Under the pieces are notes generated by a model. It did not search any database and was not told the DNA's origin. It was given only the letters and a program-made list of their open reading frames with translations. Both the position numbers and the translations under genes were made by a program. From positions 1-64,000 of the forward strand of contig NZ_PKIZ01000014.1 of assembly GCF_002847825.1 (NCBI RefSeq): a stretch of DNA of 64,000 bases, written 5' to 3'. Shown piece after piece: positions 30,913 to 40,316 of this stretch. Every line of letters starts with the position of its first letter. Position 1 is the first letter of the stretch. This DNA comes from Kytococcus schroeteri. GTDB taxonomy: Bacteria > Actinomycetota > Actinomycetes > Actinomycetales > Dermatophilaceae.

Positions 30913-32636
30913 GCACGCCGATGGGGTGGGGCGCCCCGGACGACGCCCCCGCGCCGGCGCCGGGGCCGGTGCCGCCGGTGCCCCAGCCCGCCCCGATGCC
31001 GCCGGCGCCCGAGCCGGTGCCCGCCGAGGGGGAGTGGCGCCGCCAGGACCTGCGCATGCTGCTCGTGCACCCGGTCAAGCTGGTCGGCTCCCTGCTGCCG
31101 GTGCTGCTCGTGCTGCTGTTCACCCGCAGCGGGGACCCCGGCTTCCAGGTGTTCTCGGCCGTCGGCGGTGCCGTCCTGGCCGTGGTGGTCACGCTGGTGC
31201 AGTGGTTCACGCTCGCCTACCGGGTGGACGGCGAGACCGTGCAGGTGCGCCAGGGGTGGCTCAACCGACGCACCAAGACGGCCCGCCTGGAGCGGGTGCG
31301 CACCATCGACGTCGAGGGCAACCTGCTCATGCGGCTGCTCGACCTGCGCACCATGAAGATCGGCACCGGTGTGGACGACGACCAGGTGGAGCTCGAGGGC
31401 CTGCGCACCGCCGACGCCCAGGCGCTGCGCGAGAACCTGCTGCGCCGCACCCGCCGCGTGCAGGCCGCCCAGGGGGTGGACGCGCTCGACCCCTCCGAGG
31501 CCGAGCGTGGCGTCAGCGCCCCCGGCGCCGGGGTGGAGAGCGGCGTCGAGGAGGCCGTGCAGCCGGTCGCGGACGACATGCCCGAGCAGGTGCTCGCCAC
31601 GTGGGACCCCCGGTGGCTGCGCTTCGGCCCGCTGGGGGCGAGTGGCCTGTTCGTGGCCGCGGCGGTCGTCGGTTTCGGCGGCCAGTTCTTCGACGACATC
31701 GCCGACTCCGCGGTGGGGCGACGCATCGGTGGCGAGGTGGTGCACGCCGTGGAGAGCCTCGGCCTGGTGCACACCGTCGTGCTGCTGGTGGTGGCCGGTG
31801 TGGTGCTCTCGCTGCTCACCTCGACGGTGGCCTACCTGCTGGGCTGGTGGGGGCTGCGCGTCACCCGCACCGCGCAGGGCACCCTGCAGGTCACCCGCGG
31901 CCTGACCACCACCCGCTCGGCCACGCTCGAGGAGCGCAAGGTGCGCGGCGTCGTGGTCACCGAGCCGTGGCAGCAGCGCTGGCAGCGCGGCGCCTCGGCC
32001 GAGGCGGTGGTGACCGGTGCCGAGGACGGCTCCGTGGACCTGCTGCCCACCGTGCCGCGCTCCGAGGCCCGGGCGCTGGCGGCCGACGTGCTCGGCAGCG
32101 GCGAGCCCAAGACGGTGCCGGCCGACCTGTTCGAGCGGCCGCTGGTCTCCCACGGGCCGAAGGCGCTGCGGCGCATGGCCGTCGGGGCGCTCGTGACCAC
32201 CTTCTGGGTCGGTCTGGTGCCGGTGCTCGGCGGCATCGCGGTGCTGCGGCACTTCGCCGTGGGCGACCCGCTCGGCTGGACGGGTGCCTCGGCGTGGACC
32301 TGGCTGCTGGGGTGGACCGCGCTCATGGCGGTGCTCAACCTGGCCCCGGTGTGGCCGGCCTGGCGCTCGCTGGGGCACGCGGTGACCGACCGGCACCTGC
32401 TGGTGCGGCAGGGCGCACTCCTGCGGCGGCACCTGGCCCTGGAGTGCGAGGGCGTGCTCAGCTGGACGGTGGAGCAGTCCTTCTTCCAGCGGCGCCTGGG
32501 GCTGTGCACGGCGGTGGCCACGGTGGCCGGCGGCGACGAGTCCTACCGCGTGCCCAACCTGCCGCTGCCCGACGCGGTGGCGATGATGCGCGCGGTCTCC
32601 CCGGAGCTCGTGGGGCAGTTCTCCCACCCCGCCTGA
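30909..32636 (+). CDS. PH-domain membrane protein, YdbT-like
   Basis: 575 residues. A Pro-rich N-terminus is followed by two membrane helices (about 55-105) and a first bPH2 domain with TKTARLERVRTIDVEGNLLMRL. A second membrane pair (about 235-310) leads to another bPH2 domain (TRGLTTTRSATLEERKVRGVV), and a third membrane pair (about 415-475) to a last one with DRHLLVRQGALLRRH. The three-domain layout is diagnostic of YdbT. It is coupled to the YdbS-like gene and probably forms a complex with it. Confidence 0.85.
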   Translation: MSTPMGWGAPDDAPAPAPGPVPPVPQPAPMPPAPEPVPAEGEWRRQDLRMLLVHPVKLVGSLLPVLLVLLFTRSGDPGFQVFSAVGGAVLAVVVTLVQWFTLAYRVDGETVQVRQGWLNRRTKTARLERVRTIDVEGNLLMRLLDLRTMKIGTGVDDDQVELEGLRTADAQALRENLLRRTRRVQAAQGVDALDPSEAERGVSAPGAGVESGVEEAVQPVADDMPEQVLATWDPRWLRFGPLGASGLFVAAAVVGFGGQFFDDIADSAVGRRIGGEVVHAVESLGLVHTVVLLVVAGVVLSLLTSTVAYLLGWWGLRVTRTAQGTLQVTRGLTTTRSATLEERKVRGVVVTEPWQQRWQRGASAEAVVTGAEDGSVDLLPTVPRSEARALAADVLGSGEPKTVPADLFERPLVSHGPKALRRMAVGALVTTFWVGLVPVLGGIAVLRHFAVGDPLGWTGASAWTWLLGWTALMAVLNLAPVWPAWRSLGHAVTDRHLLVRQGALLRRHLALECEGVLSWTVEQSFFQRRLGLCTAVATVAGGDESYRVPNLPLPDAVAMMRAVSPELVGQFSHPA

Positions 32637-33062
32637 CCGGCCCCATCGCGCGGGGGTGGGTGCTGTGCGGATGCGGGCTGCCCGCGCCGGCGAGGACCGC
32701 CCCGTGTGGCCGGCCGCGGCCCGCCGGACGCGCAGCCACCAACACCGGCGGCGTCCGCGATCCTCCGATGCGCGTACCGATGAACCTCCCGACCGTCGGC
32801 GTGTCGATGGGTCGGCGTGTCGAAGGATGGGCGTGTCGCGGGTGGGGGTCTTCGTGGGCCAGCCGCACCGGAAAGGTCACCGCGCACGGGAACGGTGGTC
32901 GCCGCACGCGACGATTCCCGTGCGGCGACCACCCTTCCCGTGCGGCGCGTGGTTTCGCGTGCGGCGGTGCGATGCCGCGGGCGTGCGGCCGTGCGGCAGG
33001 GTGCGGCAGAGCGATGCCGCGGGCGGCTGGCGCAGGCGATGCTGCCCCGGCCGGCCCCCGCG
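32637..33062. other. intergenic region with palindromic repeat, no gene seen
   Basis: I see no credible gene in these 426 bp. The region contains short direct repeats (GTCGGCGTGTCGA-like and GCGATGCCGCGGGCG) and a strong imperfect palindrome at 32884-32943 listed separately. It lies between convergent genes. Confidence 0.7.
32884..32943. repeat. long palindrome with GCACGGGAA core
   Basis: Arms 32884-32908 and 32919-32943 pair over 25 positions with one mismatch and a 10-nt loop. The outer arm starts with GCACGGGAA, a core also found at 45456-45560 and 51734-51747. Confidence 0.85.
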
Positions 33063-34697
33063 TCAGATCCAGCTGGCGAACCACATGCGGGCTCGCCACG
33101 CGGAGTACGGGATCACCTGGGCGGTCCAGATGGGCCAGAAGTACCAGAAGTTCAGCACCACCAGGGCCAGGTAGGCCCCCACCGCGTACTTGCCCCACAC
33201 GTGCCGCAGCGCCAGCCCGATGACGAAGACCACGGCCAGCACCATGAACGGCTCGAAAGCGATCGAGTAGAACTGGTAGATCGTGCGGTGCTGCACCGGC
33301 AGCCAGGGCAGCCACCCCGAGAGCACCCCCACGGCGATGGCGCCGGCCCGCCAGTCGCGCTGCGCGACCCACCAGAACAGCAGCACGAACACCGCGGCGG
33401 TGGCCACCCACCAGATGCTCACCGAGCCCACCGAGTTGATGGCCTTGGAGCACTTCTCCACCTCGCACCCGGCCTCGCCGAACGTCTTGGTCTCGTAGAA
33501 GAACGAGGTGGGACGCAGCTGCAGCGGCCAGCTCCACGGGCTGGAGCGGTACGTGTGGTCGCTGGTCAGCCCGACGTGGAACTCGTACATCTTGGCGTGG
33601 TACTCCCACAACGCGCGCAGCGGGCCGGGCAGCCAGGTGACCCCCTCACCGGGGTGCTCGGTGGCCCACTGGCGCATGTACCCGTCGGTGCTGCGGAACC
33701 AGCCCACCCACGAGGCGAGGTAGGCCGCCAGGGCCGCCCCGCAGTAGGTGACGAACGCCTGTGGCCCGTCCCGGAGCACTGCCCCGGCGCTCCACGGCCG
33801 GGAGACGCCCGCCCGCTGCCGGGCCGTGCAGTCCCACAGCACGGTGAGCAGCCCGAAGGCCATGAGCGGGTACAGCCCGGACAACTTGACGCCCGCGGCC
33901 AGCCCCAGGCTGATGCCGGCCGCCCATCGCCACGGGCGCAGCCCCAGCCACGGGCCGTAGGTCATGCCCACCGCGGGCCGGCGGAGATTCCACCGCCAGG
34001 CGTCCCCGCCGTGCAGCGCCGCCACCCTCCGGGCCAGCAGGCGCCGCGAGGCGTTGCGGTCCAGCAGCAGGAACCAGAAGCCCACGAGCACGAAGAACAT
34101 GAGCACCACGTCGAGCAGGCCGGTGCGGCTGTGCACGAAGTGGTGGCCCTCCAGCATCGCCAGGAAGGAGGCGAGCGTGGCGAGCGTGGCCGAGCCGAAC
34201 ATCTCCCACGCCACCCGGCCGATGACGAGGATGGACAGGCTGCCCAGCACCCACACCGAGACGCGCCAGCCGAAGGACGACTCGATGCCGAAGACCACCT
34301 CGCCGGCGGCGATCACCCACTTGCCCACCGGCGGGTGCACCACGAAGTCGGCCTTGTCGTCGTAGACCGTCTGCCAGTTGCCTGTGGTGAAGAACTGGTC
34401 GGGCTCCTCCATGCCGTCGGGCTTGTCCCGCTCGTAACCCCACTCGGCGAGCGACCACGCCTGCTTGACGTAGTAGGTCTCGTCGAAGACCAGCTGGTGC
34501 GGCTCGTCCAGGTGCCACCACCGCATCCACCCGCCCAGCAGCATGCACAGCAGCGGGCCGACCCAGGCCCACCGGGCGATGCGCCGCGCGGTCGCGCCGC
34601 GCCGGGCGAGGGGACCGAGGAGGTCCTCGCGGAGCTGCTGCTCGAGATCAGGCGCCGAGGGCGACGGGGTCGCGACGTCACCGGGCGTGGAGGGCAT
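33063..34697 (-). CDS. protein O-mannosyltransferase (PMT family, GT39)
   Basis: 544 residues, about 11 membrane helices. The first extracytoplasmic loop holds the catalytic Asp-Glu pair (VFDETYYVKQAWSL); the C-terminal part carries a PMT four-helix region. It transfers mannose from polyprenyl-phosphate-mannose to Ser/Thr of secreted proteins, as in Mycobacterium Rv1002c. The ATG at 34697 has a TAGGAT -10 only 7 nt upstream, which overlaps an earlier in-frame ATG and so excludes it. It is divergent from sdhC. Confidence 0.9.
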   Translation of the reverse strand: MPSTPGDVATPSPSAPDLEQQLREDLLGPLARRGATARRIARWAWVGPLLCMLLGGWMRWWHLDEPHQLVFDETYYVKQAWSLAEWGYERDKPDGMEEPDQFFTTGNWQTVYDDKADFVVHPPVGKWVIAAGEVVFGIESSFGWRVSVWVLGSLSILVIGRVAWEMFGSATLATLASFLAMLEGHHFVHSRTGLLDVVLMFFVLVGFWFLLLDRNASRRLLARRVAALHGGDAWRWNLRRPAVGMTYGPWLGLRPWRWAAGISLGLAAGVKLSGLYPLMAFGLLTVLWDCTARQRAGVSRPWSAGAVLRDGPQAFVTYCGAALAAYLASWVGWFRSTDGYMRQWATEHPGEGVTWLPGPLRALWEYHAKMYEFHVGLTSDHTYRSSPWSWPLQLRPTSFFYETKTFGEAGCEVEKCSKAINSVGSVSIWWVATAAVFVLLFWWVAQRDWRAGAIAVGVLSGWLPWLPVQHRTIYQFYSIAFEPFMVLAVVFVIGLALRHVWGKYAVGAYLALVVLNFWYFWPIWTAQVIPYSAWRARMWFASWI

Positions 34698-34704
34698 GGC
34701 TGGC

Positions 34705-34710
34705 ATCCTA
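34705..34710 (-). promoter_or_regulatory. -10 element (TAGGAT) of the O-mannosyltransferase gene
   Basis: On the minus strand TAGGAT is 7 nt before the ATG at 34697. It fixes the start as the second of two nearby in-frame ATGs. Confidence 0.5.
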
Positions 34711-34773
34711 GGTGCGTCCACCGCGGGGCCGATGGGGGCGGCGCCCGGCCCGCGCGCGGGCGCGACCCACGGG

Positions 34774-34792
34774 GTAGGCAAGCCTCACCCAG
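34774..34792 (+). promoter_or_regulatory. iron-box-like operator upstream of sdhC
   Basis: GTAGGCAAGCCTCACCCAG aligns without gaps to the 19-bp actinobacterial iron box (TTAGGTTAGGCTCACCTAA type); most positions match, including AGG, AAGCCT and CACC. It covers about -51 to -33 relative to a start at the sdhC GTG. A DtxR/IdeR-type regulator gene lies at 10628. Confidence 0.55.
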
Positions 34793-34811
34793 CCCGCTCC
34801 CAGCCTCTCAG

Positions 34812-34817
34812 TAGAAT
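34812..34817 (+). promoter_or_regulatory. -10 element (TAGAAT) of sdhCAB
   Basis: TAGAAT is 7 nt before the GTG at 34825 and about 20 bp downstream of the iron box. Confidence 0.55.
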
Positions 34818-34824
34818 CCGCCCC

Positions 34825-35520
34825 GTGGCACTTGACAACGCGGCTCCGACGAAGCGGTCGGCCACCACCACGACGATCTGGAACAAGATCCTCATGGCGG
34901 TCTCCGGCCTCCTGTTCATCCTCTTCGTGCTCGGGCACATGCTCGGCAACCTGAAGATCCTCCAGTCCCACGAGGCGTTCGACACCTACGCGCACCACCT
35001 GCGCACCATGGGTGAGCCGATCCTGCCCTACGAGGGTGCGCTGTGGATCGTGCGTCTCGTCCTGCTGGCCGCGGTGCTGGCGCACGTCGTGCTGGCGGTC
35101 AAGCTGTGGGGCCGCGCCAAGAAGGGCCGCAGCGTCGGCTACGCGATGAAGAAGTCGCTCACCTCGAGCCTCGCCTCGCGCACCATGCGCTGGGGTGGCA
35201 TCGCGCTGCTGCTGTTCGTGGTCTTCCACATCCTGCACTTCACCACCAAGACCATCCACCCGCAGGGCGAGCTGGCCAGCCCCGCCGCCAACTACGTGGA
35301 GTCCTTCGAGATCTGGTGGGTGCTGCTCATCTACGTGCTGGCGATGGCCGCCCTGGGCATGCACATATTCCACGGGTTCTTCTCCGCGATGCAGACGCTC
35401 GGCCTGACCAAGACCAAGAACATCCCGATGCTGCGCACCATCGGCGCCGTGCTCGCCGCCCTCGTGGTGGTCGGCTTCCTGGTGCCGCCGTTCGCGGTGT
35501 TCCTCGACCTCGTCAACTGA
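34825..35520 (+). CDS. sdhC: succinate dehydrogenase cytochrome b subunit
   Basis: 231 residues, five membrane helices, of the b558-type single-subunit family (two haems, as in Bacillus). Candidate haem ligands are His in [28 protein letters not shown] and GMHIFHGFF. It anchors SdhAB and passes electrons to menaquinone. The GTG at 34825 is chosen from the -10 element; the frame upstream is not protein-like. The three sdh genes form an operon. Confidence 0.92.
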   Translation: MALDNAAPTKRSATTTTIWNKILMAVSGLLFILFVLGHMLGNLKILQSHEAFDTYAHHLRTMGEPILPYEGALWIVRLVLLAAVLAHVVLAVKLWGRAKKGRSVGYAMKKSLTSSLASRTMRWGGIALLLFVVFHILHFTTKTIHPQGELASPAANYVESFEIWWVLLIYVLAMAALGMHIFHGFFSAMQTLGLTKTKNIPMLRTIGAVLAALVVVGFLVPPFAVFLDLVN

Positions 35521-35542
35521 CCGCCCCAGGAGGAGCAGACTC

Positions 35543-37666
35543 ATGGCAACACTCTTCGGTGACAACGCCCCCTGGAAGCGCAAGAAGGACGACGCCTTCG
35601 ACGCCGACGGCGACGCCCAGCGCGGCACCGCCCAGGGCGACGCCCCGGCGGACACCCGCCCGGTGAACAAGTCCGGTGAGCACACCAACGACCCGTGGGT
35701 GCTCGGTGACCCGATCGCCGACACGAAGGCCCCCGGTGGCCCCATCGAGACGATGTGGCAGCGCCGCCAGTTCGAGACCGCGCTGGTGAACCCGGCCAAC
35801 CGCCGCAAGATCAACGTCATCATCGTGGGCACCGGCCTGGCCGGCGCCGCCGCGGGCGCCACCCTCGGTGAGGCCGGCTACAACGTGAAGTCCTTCTGCT
35901 ACCAGGACTCGCCGCGCCGTGCGCACTCGATCGCCGCGCAGGGTGGCATCAACGCCGCCAAGAACTACAAGAACGACAACGACTCGGTCTACCGCCTGTT
36001 CTACGACACGGTGAAGGGTGGCGACTACCGCTCCCGCGAGACCAACGTGTACCGCCTGGCTGAGGTGTCCGCGAACATCATCGACCAGTGCGTGGCGCAG
36101 GGTGTGCCCTTCGCCCGCGAGTACGGCGGTCTGCTCGACAACCGCTCGTTCGGTGGCGTGCAGGTGCAGCGCACCTTCTACGCCCGCGGCCAGACGGGCC
36201 AGCAGCTGCTCATCGGCGCCTACCAGGCGCTGGAGCGCCAGATCGGCGCCGGCACCGTGGAGATGTTCAACGCCCACGAGATGCTCGAGCTGGTCGTCGT
36301 GGAGGGCAAGGCGCGCGGCATCATCGCCCGCAACCTGCGCACCGGTGAGATCGAGACGCACATGGCCGACGCGGTGGTGCTGGCCACCGGCGGCTACGGC
36401 AACGTCTTCTTCCTCTCCACCAACGCGATGGGGTCCAACGTCACCGCCGCGTGGCGTGCGCACCGCAAGGGCGCCTACTTCGGCAACCCCTGCTTCACGC
36501 AGATCCACCCCACCTGCATCCCGCAGCACGGCGACAAGCAGTCCAAGCTGACGCTGATGTCGGAGTCCCTGCGCAACGACGGCCGCATCTGGGTCCCCAA
36601 GGACGCCGCCGACTGCGACAAGGACCCCCGCGAGATCCCGGAGGAGGCGCGCGACTACTACCTGGAGCGCATCTACCCGGCGTTCGGAAACCTGGTGCCC
36701 CGCGACATCGCCTCGCGCCAGGCCAAGAACATGTGTGACGAGGGCCGCGGCGTCGGCCCGGCCGTGGCCGAGGTGGACCAGGACGGCCAGGAGCGTCAGG
36801 TGCGCCGCGGCGTGTACCTGGACTTCGCGTCGGCCATCGAGCGCATGGGCAAGGACGCGGTGGCCGCCAAGTACGGCAACCTCTTCGACATGTACGAGCG
36901 CATCACGGGTGAGAACCCGTACGAGGTGCCGATGCGCATCTACCCGGCCGTGCACTACACGATGGGCGGCCTGTGGGTGGACTACGACCTGCAGTCCACC
37001 ATCCCGGGCCTGTTCGTGGCCGGTGAGGCGAACTTCTCCGACCACGGCGGCAACCGCCTGGGCGCCTCGGCGCTGATGCAGGGTCTGGCCGACGGCTACT
37101 TCGTGCTGCCGAACGTCATCAACGACTACCTGGCCAAGGAGGGGCAGTCCAACATCAGCGCGGACCACCCCGAGGCCGTGGCCGCGCGCGAGGCCGTGGA
37201 CGCCCGCGTGCAGCAGCTGCTCTCCATCAACGGCACCCGCACGGTGGACTCCATCCACCGCGAGCTGGGCTCCATCATGTGGGAGTACTGCGGCATGGAG
37301 CGCACCGACGCCGGTCTGCGCACCGCCATCGAGAAGATCCGGGCCCTCCGCGAGGAGTTCTGGACCAACGTCAAGGTGCCCGGCGCGGCCGCCACCCTCA
37401 ACCAGTCGCTGGAGAAGGCCGGCCGTGTGGCCGACTTCCTGGAGCTGGGTGAGCTCATGTGCATCGACGCCCTGCACCGTCGCGAGTCGGCCGGTGGCCA
37501 CTTCCGCGCCGAGTCGCAGACCGAGGACGGCGAGGCCCTGCGCCACGACGACGAGTTCGCCTACGTGGCGGCCTGGGAGTTCACCGGTGCCGGTGAGCGT
37601 CCGGTGCTGCACAAGGAGGACCTCGTGTACAACGCCATCGAGATGAAGCAGCGGAGCTACAAGTGA
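35543..37666 (+). CDS. sdhA: succinate dehydrogenase flavoprotein subunit
   Basis: 707 residues. The dinucleotide-binding motif [10 protein letters not shown] lies near 95-104, the covalent FAD site is [14 protein letters not shown], and substrate-binding HPT, the active-site arginine region and [10 protein letters not shown] follow. The last 150 residues are the helical C-domain. It carries an N-terminal extension of about 85 residues before the Rossmann fold, as in Bacillus-type flavoproteins of some Actinobacteria. AGGAGGAG precedes the ATG. Its TGA overlaps the sdhB GTG. Confidence 0.95.
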   Translation: MATLFGDNAPWKRKKDDAFDADGDAQRGTAQGDAPADTRPVNKSGEHTNDPWVLGDPIADTKAPGGPIETMWQRRQFETALVNPANRRKINVIIVGTGLAGAAAGATLGEAGYNVKSFCYQDSPRRAHSIAAQGGINAAKNYKNDNDSVYRLFYDTVKGGDYRSRETNVYRLAEVSANIIDQCVAQGVPFAREYGGLLDNRSFGGVQVQRTFYARGQTGQQLLIGAYQALERQIGAGTVEMFNAHEMLELVVVEGKARGIIARNLRTGEIETHMADAVVLATGGYGNVFFLSTNAMGSNVTAAWRAHRKGAYFGNPCFTQIHPTCIPQHGDKQSKLTLMSESLRNDGRIWVPKDAADCDKDPREIPEEARDYYLERIYPAFGNLVPRDIASRQAKNMCDEGRGVGPAVAEVDQDGQERQVRRGVYLDFASAIERMGKDAVAAKYGNLFDMYERITGENPYEVPMRIYPAVHYTMGGLWVDYDLQSTIPGLFVAGEANFSDHGGNRLGASALMQGLADGYFVLPNVINDYLAKEGQSNISADHPEAVAAREAVDARVQQLLSINGTRTVDSIHRELGSIMWEYCGMERTDAGLRTAIEKIRALREEFWTNVKVPGAAATLNQSLEKAGRVADFLELGELMCIDALHRRESAGGHFRAESQTEDGEALRHDDEFAYVAAWEFTGAGERPVLHKEDLVYNAIEMKQRSYK

Positions 37667-38394
37667 AGATCACTCTCAAGATCTGGCGCCAGGCCGGCGC
37701 CGGCGACAAGGGCCAGTTCGCCACCTACCAGGTGGACGGCATCACCGAGGACATGTCCTTCCTGGAGATGCTGGACGTCCTCAACGAGGAGCTCACGGAG
37801 GCCGGTGAGCAGCCGGTGGCCTTCGAGTCCGACTGCCGCGAGGGCATCTGCGGTGCGTGCGGCTTCATGGTCAACGGCATCGCCCACGGCCCGGAGCGCA
37901 CCACCCTGTGCCAGCTGCACATGCGCTCCTTCAAGGACGGCGAGACCCTCACCCTGGAGCCGTTCCGTGCGGACGCGTTCCCGGTGGTGCAGGACCTCGT
38001 GGTCGACCGCAGCGCCTACGACCGCATCATCGGCTCCGGTGGCTACATCTCCGTGAACACCGGTGCCGCGGTGGACGCCAACACCCACCCGGTGCGCAAG
38101 GAGGACGCCGACCGCGCGTTCGACGCCGCCACCTGCATCGGCTGTGGTGCCTGTGCGGCGGCCTGCCCGAACGCGGCCGGCATGCTCTTCCTGGGCGCCA
38201 AGGTGACCCACCTGGGCCTGCTGCCGCAGGGTCAGCCGGAGCGTGACTCGCGCGTGGTCAACATGGTGAACCAGCACGACGAGGAGGGCTTCGGCGGCTG
38301 CACCAACATCGGTGAGTGCGCGGCGGTCTGCCCCAAGGGCATCCCGCTGGACGTCATCAGCCAGCTGAACAAGGACCTGCGCAAGGCCCTCTGA
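37663..38394 (+). CDS. sdhB: succinate dehydrogenase iron-sulfur subunit
   Basis: 243 residues. Cysteine clusters in order are a plant-type [2Fe-2S] site ([10 protein letters not shown] and a later TTLCQLH), a [4Fe-4S] site ([12 protein letters not shown]) and a third cluster ([15 protein letters not shown]). It relays electrons from SdhA to the cytochrome b subunit. The GTG at 37663 overlaps the sdhA stop. Confidence 0.95.
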   Translation: MKITLKIWRQAGAGDKGQFATYQVDGITEDMSFLEMLDVLNEELTEAGEQPVAFESDCREGICGACGFMVNGIAHGPERTTLCQLHMRSFKDGETLTLEPFRADAFPVVQDLVVDRSAYDRIIGSGGYISVNTGAAVDANTHPVRKEDADRAFDAATCIGCGACAAACPNAAGMLFLGAKVTHLGLLPQGQPERDSRVVNMVNQHDEEGFGGCTNIGECAAVCPKGIPLDVISQLNKDLRKAL

Positions 38395-38436
38395 CCCGAT
38401 ACCGCGGTAGGGCCACGCGCCCACCCACGCTGCTCA

Positions 38437-38475
38437 CGCGCCGCCCGCCAGCACCTGCTGACGGGCGCGCGGCGT
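38437..38475. terminator. imperfect hairpin between sdhB and the lipoprotein gene
   Basis: The inner stem 38444-38452 with 38457-38465 (8 of 9 pairs, ACCT loop) is extended by GC-rich imperfect pairing. It lies between convergent genes. Confidence 0.4.
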
Positions 38476-38491
38476 GTCTGTGGGGGCAGGG

Positions 38492-38944
38492 TTAGGACGC
38501 GTTGGCGTTGCTCCGGAGGTCCTTGACGGCTACCGGCTCGAGTTCCGCGAACTGCTCCCAGGTGGCCTCGCCCAGGTCGGTGCACTCCGCGGTGACCGGC
38601 CGCCCGTCCCGGGTTCCGAAGGCGGTGTGGTCCACGATGCGGGTCAGCGCGGTGCCGCCCGATGCGGGGGCCGGCTCGAAGGTGACGCCGCCAAAGCCGA
38701 GCCCGCCCGGGCTGGGCGGTGCGGCGGCGGCCTCATCGGCCTGCGCGAGCTGGTCCAGGCACGTGGCGGCGGCGCGGCGGGCCTCGTCGGAGGCGTCCCA
38801 CTCGGGGTTCGGCCGGCCGGAGAACACGTCGGCCGTCGCTCGGAAGGGGGAGGTCGTGGCACCCGTCTGCGGTTCCTCTCCGCACCCGGCCAGGGTCAGG
38901 AGCAGGGCGGCAGACATCGGAACGAGACGCTGTATACGGGTCAC
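38492..38944 (-). CDS. lipoprotein with FSGRPNPEW motif
   Basis: 150 residues. The signal peptide ends in a lipobox (LAGC, Cys21). FSGRPNPEW lies at 41-49, followed by a helix (SDEARRAAATCLDQLAQ) and a region of about 90 residues with two further cysteines. The same F-S-G-x-P-N-P-x-W motif opens the protein encoded at 39168-40058, so the two share a domain; its function is unknown to me. The GTG at 38944 overlaps the stop of the small Tat-type protein gene upstream, so they are translationally coupled. Confidence 0.7.
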   Translation of the reverse strand: MTRIQRLVPMSAALLLTLAGCGEEPQTGATTSPFRATADVFSGRPNPEWDASDEARRAAATCLDQLAQADEAAAAPPSPGGLGFGGVTFEPAPASGGTALTRIVDHTAFGTRDGRPVTAECTDLGEATWEQFAELEPVAVKDLRSNANAS

Positions 38945-39153
38945 TGGGGGCCCTCCTTGGGGAGAGGCGACCGGTCATCGGCGCGGAGTGCAAGATCTAG
39001 CAGGAAATCGTCCAGCGTGGCGGGCGTGGATCCACTGCTTGTGGCGAGCTTTGCGATGGGGGTGCTGGTGGCATGCGCAGTGTGCGACGCAAGAGCCAAT
39101 CCCGGCGCGAGGCCAAGGAGGAAGAGTCTACGACTCATGGTGGCCGAGGGCAT
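38941..39153 (-). CDS. small secreted protein with Tat-like signal peptide
   Basis: 70 residues. SRRLFLLGLAPGLALA with a probable AHA cleavage site near residue 27 looks like a twin-arginine signal. The mature part is about 43 residues (DDFLLDLALRADDRSP) with no recognised domain. AAGGAG precedes the ATG at 39153; an internal ATG right at SRRLF is an alternative. It lies 14 bp after the amber-interrupted gene and overlaps the lipoprotein gene (GTGA). Confidence 0.6.
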   Translation of the reverse strand: MPSATMSRRLFLLGLAPGLALASHTAHATSTPIAKLATSSGSTPATLDDFLLDLALRADDRSPLPKEGPQ

Positions 39154-39167
39154 GGAATCTCCTTGGT

Positions 39168-40058
39168 TCACTTGACGAAGACGGTCGTGGGGGAGTACAT
39201 GGTTCCGCACCAGAGGGTGTAGTCCCATCGTTTGGAGTGGTACGGGGAGCTGATGTGATTCCCCCCGGAGTCGGTGTTCTGGGGGTAGTATCCTCCGCGC
39301 TTGTGTGACCAGGGTTTGCTGACGCTGATCCACTTATGAGGGGCAGTGCGGCGCCAGAAATGGTAGTCAACTCCGGGCTAGATGGCTGCGGCGACATAGA
39401 GCGATCGGGAACTGCATGTGGTCTTCCATCCATCAGCCATCATGGACTCGCGCAGTGCCTGCTTCTGTTGGGAAAGGGTTCGGGTTCTTCCCCAGAAATC
39501 TGTGAACCGGAAGTGCTTCCCCGAAGCTCGCCCAGGGTGGGCAAACGTTCCTGTTCGCCAGTTCGCGGCATAGTTGTAGCAGTTGTTCTTCGAGGTGTGG
39601 ACTCCTCCCCAGAACTTGAAGTCGACAGAGCTTGTGAGGTGGTACCCGCAGCCCGCCAAAGTCTCACTGCCGGCGTCCGGGGTGTCGGGGTCGGTGGTGC
39701 TCGTTGCGGGCTCAGCACTCCCTTCGATGGCAAGTGCTGCGGCATCCACAGCCAGTGCGTTGATCTCTGCTCTTTGGGCTCCGCGGAGAAGCAGCTCTTG
39801 CAGGGTGTCGGGGTTGGCGTGGCCCTCGCCCAGGCGGAACGCAACTGGGTTGGCCCCCAGGCCGCTACGATAAGACTCTTGGGAGTCCATGTGGATGATG
39901 AAGCCCTTGTATCCGAGTCGATCTGAAGACTCGCTGAGTGGGCGCACTTCCGTCTGGTCGTTCTTGATCTGGCGGATGAGGCTGGCCGTCTCTGTGGTAT
40001 TGAGATCCCAGACTGGGTTTGGCAGCCCCGAGAAGATGCCCAGTTCAATGCGGGCCAT
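39168..40058 (-). pseudogene. FSG-PNP-W / NNCYNYA protein gene interrupted by an in-frame amber codon
   Basis: A 297-codon frame from ATG 40058 (AAGGGGG upstream) to TGA 39168 is interrupted only by TAG at codon 227 (39378-39380). Before it are FSGLPNPVW (9-17), an Ala-rich helix, and a core with CGYH and NNCYNYAANWRTGTF (Cys160) followed by HPGRASG. After it, 69 more in-frame residues look like real protein (PGVDYHFWRR, PWSHKRGGYYPQNTDSGGN). From memory, homologues in other bacteria and fungi run straight through this junction, with a Trp before PG. It is a very recent nonsense mutation (TGG to TAG) or a read-through gene. There is no signal peptide. G+C is lower than in the surroundings. 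Confidence 0.65.
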
Positions 40059-40316
40059 GATCCCCCTTGGTTTGAGTGTGAGAAGGGTCACGCTACCTCG
40101 CGTGGTCCTCGGTGTCCACTGGGGCGTCCCCATTAAGGGTGTTAAGTCGAAACCTATTGGGGTGGAGTGATTATCGGGTTGGGGGTAGGGGCTGCCCGCA
40201 GTCGGCGCGCACTGGCCGGATGAGATCTGGATGCAGACCCGGGCGGTCCGAGTGGCCATCTGGGCAAGCGGTCACTCTCGCCTCGGTAGTGGCTGCGCGG
40301 GTGGGAGGATGGGGGC

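Noticed and set aside
39378..39380. Pyrrolysine insertion at the amber codon
   Set aside because: No pyl genes or insertion element are in sight, and Pyl is not expected in this kind of organism. Mutation or simple read-through is more economical.
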